From: Acidovorax sp. sic0104
GTDB taxonomy: Bacteria; Pseudomonadota; Gammaproteobacteria; Burkholderiales; Burkholderiaceae_C
Direction of reading: 5' to 3'
NCBI RefSeq assembly: GCF_019219095.1
Contig: NZ_JAHUWH010000028.1
Coordinates: 1-48,596, forward strand
Length of the DNA: 48,596 nucleotides
Part shown: piece by piece, positions 43,134-48,596 of the stretch
Numbering within the stretch: position 1 is the first letter of the stretch
Layout of the letters: every line of letters begins with the position of its first letter
Notes under the pieces: model-generated
Databases searched by the model: none
What the model was told of the DNA's origin: nothing
The model's input: only the letters and a program-made list of their open reading frames with translations
Program-made: the position numbers and the translations under genes

Positions 43134-43961
43134 TCAGATGAGCTTGTCCAGGTGGTTGGTGATCTTCTTGAGCGGCTTGCTGCGCGCAGGGTTCACCATG
43201 ATGGGCACGTTGGTCGCGCCGCCACCCCAGGCCGGGTCCTCGATGCTGTCGAACACCTCGCGCAGCTTCTGGCCCCAGCTGTCGTGCAGCATGCGGAAGT
43301 ACGGGTTGTTCTCGTCGATGCAGACCACCTTCTCGGTGGAGAAGCGGTCCACCTCATAGACAACGAGGTCCAGCGGCAGGCCCACCGACAGGTTGGACTT
43401 GAGCGTGCTGTCCATGGACACCAGCGCGCACTTGGCGGCCTCGTCCAGCGGTGTTTCGGGCGTGAGCACGCGGTCGAGCACGGGCTTGCCGTACTTGGAC
43501 TCGCCCACCTGGAAGTACGGCGTCTCGGACGTGGCTTCGATGAAGTTGCCGGCCGAGTAGACCTGGAACAGGCGCATGCCTTCGCCCTTGATCTGGCCGC
43601 CGAACACCATGGACACATTGAAGTCCACGCCCGAGCGCTTGAGCGCCTGGCCGTCGCGCTCGTGCACATGGCGCACGGCAGCGCCCAGCACGCGCGCGGC
43701 GTCGAACATGCTCTTGGCGTTCCAGATGGAGATGGTCTCGCCCGAGTCGCCATCCTTGAGCTGCTCGGTCTGCAGGATTTCGCGCACCGACTGGGAGATG
43801 GACAGGTTGCCCGCGGACAGCAGCACCATGAAGCGGTCGCCGGCCTTCTCATAGACCATCATCTTGCGAAAAGAACTGATCTGGTCCAGGCCGGCGTTGG
43901 TGCGGGAATCGGACAGGAATACCAGCCCGGCGTTGAGTTTGATGGCGACGCAATACGTCAT
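43134..43961 (-). CDS. Anbu-type proteasome homologue
   Basis: 275 residues. The start MTYCVAIKLNAGLVFLSDSR with Thr2 as likely nucleophile after Met removal, followed by TNAGLDQISSFRKM, is the Anbu (COG3484) pattern. NTN-hydrolase strands follow, including GDRFMVLLSAGNLSISQSVR and GVDFNVSMVFGGQI. Anbu rings have been described as a helical or open assembly related to HslV and the 20S proteasome; peptidase activity is debated. In many bacteria its operon includes a transglutaminase-like protein, an ATP-grasp and an alpha-E domain protein. None is adjacent here; the transglutaminase-like gene at 14386-15405 is the only candidate in view. Confidence 0.9.
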   Translation of the reverse strand: MTYCVAIKLNAGLVFLSDSRTNAGLDQISSFRKMMVYEKAGDRFMVLLSAGNLSISQSVREILQTEQLKDGDSGETISIWNAKSMFDAARVLGAAVRHVHERDGQALKRSGVDFNVSMVFGGQIKGEGMRLFQVYSAGNFIEATSETPYFQVGESKYGKPVLDRVLTPETPLDEAAKCALVSMDSTLKSNLSVGLPLDLVVYEVDRFSTEKVVCIDENNPYFRMLHDSWGQKLREVFDSIEDPAWGGGATNVPIMVNPARSKPLKKITNHLDKLI

Positions 43962-44125
43962 GGATCAGAGTGGGAGCAATGGTGGGGGAACCCGCAAGTT
44001 TAGTCCGCCCACGAACCAGGTTGGTGCATGGCGGTGGCAAGCTCCCCAGGCACGGCACTTCGCGGCGGCCGTACCTGATTCCAGGAAGTCAAAAATCATA
44101 GCAACGAGCGACCGCCTGCTAAGCC

Positions 44126-46765
44126 CTACAGGGAGTTTGGTGCGGATTGAGTCGCCATCCGTTTGAGTTGATACAGCGCATCCAGCGCCTCGCGCGGGCT
44201 CAAGGCGTCTGGGTTGATCCCGGCAAGCGCCGCTTCCACGGCGCTCGCACCCGCACCTTCGGACGCCTCGGGCGTGGCGAACAGGTCCACCTGCAGTTCG
44301 TTCTCGCCCGCGCGCTCTTCCAGCGCGGCCAGGGCGTGGCGGGCGTGGTGCAGCACGGGCGAGGGCATGCCTGCCAGTTTTGCCACCTGGATCCCGTAGC
44401 TTCGGCTCGCTGGGCCAGGCTGGATCTCGTGCAGGAAGACGATGTCCGTGCCGGATTCGGTAGCGCTCACGTGCATGTTGATGGCGTGGCGCGCCTTGGC
44501 TGGCAGTTCGGTCAGCTCGAAGTAGTGCGTGGCGAACAGCGCGAACGCACGTGTCTTGTCGTGCAGGTGCGTGGCGATGCCGCTGGCCAGCGCCAGGCCG
44601 TCGAAGGTGCTGGTGCCGCGGCCGATCTCGTCCATCAGCACCAGGCTGTGCGGCGTGGCGGCGTGCAGGATCTGCGCGGCCTCGGTCATCTCCAGCATGA
44701 AGGTGGACTGCGCGTTGGCCAGGTCGTCCGCCGCGCCGATGCGGGTGTGGATGGCGTCGATGGGCCCCAGGCGGCAGTGCGATGCGGGCACGTGGCTGCC
44801 CATGCAGGCCAAAAGCACGATTAGCGCCACCTGCCGCATGTAGGTCGATTTGCCGCCCATGTTGGGGCCGGTGATGATCTGCATGCGCGTGTTGGCGTTC
44901 AGGCGCGTGTGGTTGGCGATGAAGCTGCCGCTCGATGTCTCGGCCAGGCGGGCCTCCACCACCGGGTGGCGGCCGTTCTCGATCTCGATGCAGGGCTCGG
45001 GAACGAACTGCGGCGCGCACCAGTTGAGCGTGAGCGAGCGCTCGGCCAGCGTGCACAGCACGTCCAGCGTGGCCAGGGCCTGCGCCAGTCGGGTGAGCGC
45101 GGGCACATGGGGCTGCAACTGGTCCAGGATCTGCTCGTACAGCCACTTCTCGCGCGACAGGGCGCGCTCGTTGGCCGACAGCGCCTTGTCTTCGAAGGTC
45201 TTGAGTTCGGGCGTGATGAAACGCTCGGCGTTCTTCAGCGTCTGGCGGCGGCGGTAGTCGTCGGGCACCTTGTCCACATGGCTGCTGGTGACCTCGATGT
45301 AGAAGCCGTGCACCTTGTTGAACTGCACGCGCAGGTTGGGGATGCCGGTGCGCGCCTTCTCGCGGGTTTCCAGGTCGAGCAGGAAGGCATCGCAGTTGGT
45401 CTGGATGGCGCGCAGTTCGTCGAGTTCGGTGTCGAAGCCATCGGCGATCACGCCGCCGTCGCGCACCAGGGCCGCGGGCTCCGCGTCGATGGCCGCGCAC
45501 AGCAGCGCGGTACAGCCCTCGGGCGGGTGCAGATGGCCGAAGATTTGAATCAAATACGGCTCTGGCGCTTGTCCGGAAAGTGCAAGTTGCTCTGATTTTT
45601 GTAGCGTCTTGCACAGGGCGACCAGCTCGCGCGGGCGCACCTGGCGCAGGGCGATGCGGGCGGTGATGCGCTCCACATCGCTCACGCCCTTGAGTTCGCT
45701 GCGCAGCAGGGACCATGGGCCGCTGCCGCCGCCGGCCCCGCCGTCGCCCCGCAGGGCCGTCGTGGCCGACAGGCGCTGGCGCGCCTGGTCGCGGTCGCGC
45801 TGGGGTTCCAGCAGCCAGGTCTTGAGCAGGCGGCTGCCCATGCCGGTCATGCAGGTATCGAGCAGCGAAAACAGGGTGGGCGCGTCGTCGCCGCGCAGGG
45901 TCTTGACGAGTTCGAGGTTGCGGCGCGTTGTGACGGGCAAGTCGATCAGGTCGTCGCCGCGCTGCACCTGCACGCTGTGCACGTGCGTGAGCGTGCGGCC
46001 CTGGGTGTGCTCGGCGTACGCCAGCAGCCCGGCGGCGGCGGCGTGCGCTTCGCCCAGGTCCTGCGCGCCCCAGGCCTGCAGGCTGGCCGCGCCCAGGTTC
46101 TCCAGCAGCTTGCGCTCGCCCAGGGCGCTGTCGAACTGCCAGTCGGGCCGCAGGCTCATGGGGCAGGTGAAGGCGCCGCCCTGGCGCAGCACCTGCAGCT
46201 GCTGCTCGAAGCGCTCGGTCACGCCGGCGCTGTAGATCAGCTCGCTCGGAGCCACGCGTGCCAGCCAGCCGCCCAGCTCGTCGTGTGCGCATTCGGCCAG
46301 GTACACGCGGCCCTGGGTCACGCTCAGCCAGGCCAGCCCGCAGCGCGCGCGGGGCGCCTGGTGCACGGCCATGAGCAGCGATTCGGATTTGTCGGACAGC
46401 AGTTCCGTGTCGGTCAGCGTGCCGGGCGTGACCACGCGCACCACCTTGCGTTCCACCGGCCCCTTGGCCGCGCCGACTTCGCCCACCTGCTCGGCAATGG
46501 CCACCGACTCCCCCATCTTGATCAGGCGGGCCAGGTAGTTCTCCAGCGCGTGGAAGGGCACCCCGGCCATCATCACCGGCTGCCCGCCCGACTGGCCGCG
46601 CTGCGTGAGGGTGATGTCCAGAAGGCGCGAGGCCTTCTCGGCATCCTGCCAGAAGACCTCGTAGAAGTCCCCCATGCGGTAGAACAGCAGCGTGTCAGGG
46701 TACCCCGCCTTGAGCGTCAGGTACTGGGCCATCATGGGGGTATGGTGCTCGAACGTGTCGGACAT
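44126..46765 (-). CDS. mutS: DNA mismatch repair protein MutS
   Basis: 879 residues against about 850 in E. coli. The mismatch-recognition motif FYEVF is in [20 protein letters not shown] near the N-terminus. The C-terminal ATPase has Walker [12 protein letters not shown] (from about residue 631) and Walker [21 protein letters not shown]. MutS binds mispaired bases and recruits MutL. I start at ATG 46765 ([20 protein letters not shown]); the frame to 46807 adds 14 unlikely residues. About residues 388-407 ([20 protein letters not shown]) are encoded by a family A repeat, in the lever/clamp region. The gene is divergent from a PAS-GGDEF gene. Confidence 0.96.
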   Translation of the reverse strand: MSDTFEHHTPMMAQYLTLKAGYPDTLLFYRMGDFYEVFWQDAEKASRLLDITLTQRGQSGGQPVMMAGVPFHALENYLARLIKMGESVAIAEQVGEVGAAKGPVERKVVRVVTPGTLTDTELLSDKSESLLMAVHQAPRARCGLAWLSVTQGRVYLAECAHDELGGWLARVAPSELIYSAGVTERFEQQLQVLRQGGAFTCPMSLRPDWQFDSALGERKLLENLGAASLQAWGAQDLGEAHAAAAGLLAYAEHTQGRTLTHVHSVQVQRGDDLIDLPVTTRRNLELVKTLRGDDAPTLFSLLDTCMTGMGSRLLKTWLLEPQRDRDQARQRLSATTALRGDGGAGGGSGPWSLLRSELKGVSDVERITARIALRQVRPRELVALCKTLQKSEQLALSGQAPEPYLIQIFGHLHPPEGCTALLCAAIDAEPAALVRDGGVIADGFDTELDELRAIQTNCDAFLLDLETREKARTGIPNLRVQFNKVHGFYIEVTSSHVDKVPDDYRRRQTLKNAERFITPELKTFEDKALSANERALSREKWLYEQILDQLQPHVPALTRLAQALATLDVLCTLAERSLTLNWCAPQFVPEPCIEIENGRHPVVEARLAETSSGSFIANHTRLNANTRMQIITGPNMGGKSTYMRQVALIVLLACMGSHVPASHCRLGPIDAIHTRIGAADDLANAQSTFMLEMTEAAQILHAATPHSLVLMDEIGRGTSTFDGLALASGIATHLHDKTRAFALFATHYFELTELPAKARHAINMHVSATESGTDIVFLHEIQPGPASRSYGIQVAKLAGMPSPVLHHARHALAALEERAGENELQVDLFATPEASEGAGASAVEAALAGINPDALSPREALDALYQLKRMATQSAPNSL
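45546..45602. repeat. family A repeat inside mutS
   Basis: Plus-strand reading: TGAATCAAATACGGCTCTGG, CGCTTGTCCGGAAAG, TGCAAGTTGCTCTGATTTTT. Position by position this follows the family order (GATAGCTGCTNGCGCTT, loop, AAGTGCNAG-GC, T-run), although arm pairing is weakened by changes. It lies wholly within the mutS coding frame. Confidence 0.6.
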
Positions 46766-46860
46766 GCAGGGGTGCTCTGGAATGAGGCGAGGACTGTAGC
46801 AGTTCACCCATGGGGTTTCCCCTCACGCAGTTACATGTCTGGTTGTCATGATGTTACGTT

Positions 46861-46889
46861 TTGACATACTCTTGCCTGTATGCTGTGCC
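46861..46889 (+). promoter_or_regulatory. possible promoter upstream of the PAS-GGDEF gene
   Basis: A perfect -35 hexamer TTGACA at 46861-46866, in the 189-base gap between mutS and the divergent GGDEF gene. Seventeen bases on, the -10 position reads TGTGCC, a poor match, so the promoter would be weak or activator-dependent. Confidence 0.25.
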
Positions 46890-46954
46890 ATGGCTTTTGC
46901 GCCTTGGCGCGTTGCGTGCGCAGGCTCCCTTCCTTCAGAGGTTTCAGACCGACC

Positions 46955-48596
46955 GTGATTTCGTCCGAACTGCTGACCGACCTTCTCGCTCCCGCCGGCG
47001 AAGGGGCCATCGAGCCCATGGCGCAAGCGCGCCTGCAGGCCCTGGTGGACGCGGTTCCGGTGGCGCTGATGGAGTTCCGACTGCAGGGCGGCAGACTGCT
47101 GCTGCTGGCCGCCAATGCGGCTGCGCGCCGCATGCCGGGGCTGGGCGCGGTGCGTCACCCGGGGGCCGATGCGAGCGAAGTATTCGACCTCTTGGCTGGC
47201 ACCCAGTTGCTGGACCAGTTGCAGGGGGTGGTGCGGGTGGGGGCGCCGCTCGAATGCCGCCAGGTCGTGCGCGAAGCCGGCCGGCTGTTGCTGGCCTGGG
47301 ATTTGTCCGCACGCCGAGTGACCAACGACTGCATCGTCGTCACAGTGCGCGATGCCACGGAGGCAGAGACCCTGCGCGCCGCACTGGCCGCCGCCGAGCA
47401 GTCGCTGGAAGAAGTGCGCCGCGAATTGCGTGAGCAGACCGACGTCTTCAACACCATGGAAAGCCTGGCCCGCGCAGGGCACTGGCGCCGCATCGAGGAC
47501 CCGGGAGAGACCGTGCTGCTGTGGTCGCCGGGCCTGTGCAACATCGCGGGCTTCGAGCAGCAGGAATGGGTGGACCCCGAGCGTGCCGTGAGCGGCATCC
47601 TGCCGGAGGATCGTGGCGTGTTCGACAAGGTGCGCGAACGCGGCCAGGGCCTGGATGTGGAGTACCGCTGGCGCCGTCCCGACGGGGAGGTGCGCTGGAT
47701 GCGCTCGCGCGTGCAGCGCACGCTGCCGCGCGACGGGGTGCAGGTGGTGATGGGCGTCGTGCAGGACGTGACGGACGAACACCGCGCGGCTGAGCAGCTG
47801 CGCGAGCAACTGCTGTTCATCCAGCGCATTGCGAGCCGCATCCCCGGTTTCATCTACGAGTACCGCCTTCACGCCGACGGCTCCACCAGCGTGCAGTACA
47901 TCAGTGACGCGGTGCGCGAGTTCATGGGCGTGGAGCCGCACGAGGTCACGGCCGATCACGGCGTGCTCATGCTGCGCGTGCTGGCCGAAGACCTGCCGCA
48001 CGTGCAGAAGTCCGCCATCACTTCGGTGCGCAAGCTCGTGCCCTGGCAGTGCGAGTACCGCGTGCGCATGCCCGACGGCAGCATTCGCTGGCACATGACC
48101 AATGCCATACCGCATCGCGAGCCCGATGGCTCGGTGGTGTCCCATGGCTTCACCATGGACATCACGGACCGCAAGCGCGCAGAGCAGGAGATCGAGCGCC
48201 TGGCGTTCTACGATGCGCTGACCGGTCTGCCCAACCGCCGCCTGCTGCTCGATCGCCTGCAGCGTTCCATCGCGGCCTGCCAGCGCACCAGGAACCTCGG
48301 GGCGCTGCTGTTCATTGACCTGGACAACTTCAAGGACCTCAACGACACGCTGGGCCACGACATGGGCGATCAGCTTTTGTCGCAGGTGGCCGCCCGCCTG
48401 GTGGGCAGCGTGCGCGAGGCCGACACGGTGGCCCGCTTTGGCGGAGACGAATTCGTCGTCATGCTCGAATCCCTGGCCCCCGAGATGCCCGAGGCGGCAG
48501 CCCAGGCCGAGACCGTGGCCGAGAAACTGCTGGCGCACCTGAACCAGCCCTTCGAGCTGGACGGTGCCCAGCACTACAGCACCCCCAGCATCGGCA
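46955..48596 (+). CDS. multi-PAS GGDEF diguanylate cyclase, truncated by window end
   Basis: The frame from GTG 46955 (VISSELLTDLLAPAGEG) runs to the last base without a stop: 547 codons seen. An N-terminal PAS-like region (LVDAVPVALMEFRLQGGRLL) and a helical linker (EQSLEEVRRELREQTDVFNT) are followed by two PAS-PAC units, ending in VEYRWRRPDGEVRWMRSRVQ and CEYRVRMPDGSIRWHM. A GGDEF domain begins YDALTGLPNRRLLLDRLQRS, with FIDLDNFKDLNDTLGHDMGD, intact FGGDEF and the RxxD site (READ) five residues before. It makes cyclic di-GMP. The C-terminus, possibly with an EAL domain, lies beyond the window. ATG 47020 is an alternative start. Confidence 0.88.
   Translation, partial: MISSELLTDLLAPAGEGAIEPMAQARLQALVDAVPVALMEFRLQGGRLLLLAANAAARRMPGLGAVRHPGADASEVFDLLAGTQLLDQLQGVVRVGAPLECRQVVREAGRLLLAWDLSARRVTNDCIVVTVRDATEAETLRAALAAAEQSLEEVRRELREQTDVFNTMESLARAGHWRRIEDPGETVLLWSPGLCNIAGFEQQEWVDPERAVSGILPEDRGVFDKVRERGQGLDVEYRWRRPDGEVRWMRSRVQRTLPRDGVQVVMGVVQDVTDEHRAAEQLREQLLFIQRIASRIPGFIYEYRLHADGSTSVQYISDAVREFMGVEPHEVTADHGVLMLRVLAEDLPHVQKSAITSVRKLVPWQCEYRVRMPDGSIRWHMTNAIPHREPDGSVVSHGFTMDITDRKRAEQEIERLAFYDALTGLPNRRLLLDRLQRSIAACQRTRNLGALLFIDLDNFKDLNDTLGHDMGDQLLSQVAARLVGSVREADTVARFGGDEFVVMLESLAPEMPEAAAQAETVAEKLLAHLNQPFELDGAQHYSTPSIG

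Noticed and set aside
44085..44125. Another family A repeat after mutS (AAAAATCATAGCAACGAGCG)
   Set aside because: Only a short AT-rich piece is similar and no second arm is found.

Overview
The window comes from a high-GC betaproteobacterium, most likely a member of the Comamonadaceae (Acidovorax-like). The protein set points there: a form II 'cox' molybdenum hydroxylase operon, an Anbu proteasome homologue, MdtABC with an outer-membrane factor, and several diguanylate cyclases. So do the dispersed palindromic repeats with a core like TAGCTGCTNGCGCTT, which I recognise from that family. No rRNA, tRNA, CRISPR array or intact insertion sequence was seen.

Layout. Bases 1-2457 hold small, unrecognised genes in lower-GC, loosely packed DNA, possibly an accessory island edge. 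Bases 2458-13239 form a molybdoenzyme locus: a ModE-type regulator, a convergent GAF/Fis-type regulator lacking an AAA+ domain, a 282-nt inverted-repeat element, then coxS-L-M-D-E-G and an XdhC-family gene. Bases 13279-16009 carry a minus-strand GST, a 56-residue basic protein, a transglutaminase-like protein and an unknown gene. Bases 16128-17453 carry a solitary ABC ATPase and a LysE-type exporter. Bases 17515-22292 look like a seven-gene minus-strand operon: two small membrane proteins, two 2TM proteins around an alpha/beta hydrolase, and a LytS/LytTR-type kinase-regulator pair whose regulator has a frameshift. Bases 22650-31954 encode an MdtABC-type RND pump plus its outer-membrane factor, followed by uppP. 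Bases 33019-42118 hold a PAS-GGDEF cyclase, a berberine-bridge-type flavoprotein, two tandem 7TM-DISM GGDEF cyclases, and a translationally coupled pair: an Lcp/DUF2236-type haem oxygenase and a CruF/DUF422-type membrane protein. The right end has an alpha/beta hydrolase, Anbu, mutS and a truncated PAS-GGDEF gene.

The most unusual signal is repeat DNA that has become protein. An 84-bp unit is tandemly duplicated in frame inside mdtB, adding 56 residues. Members of a second palindromic repeat family, also present between genes, lie in frame inside mutS, the LytTR regulator and its kinase. Next in interest are the Lcp-like/CruF-like coupled pair, in which five haem-pocket residues keep the spacing I recall for latex-clearing protein, and the inverted-repeat element upstream of coxS.

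All functional calls rest on motifs read by eye and on recalled family knowledge. No database search or folding calculation was run.
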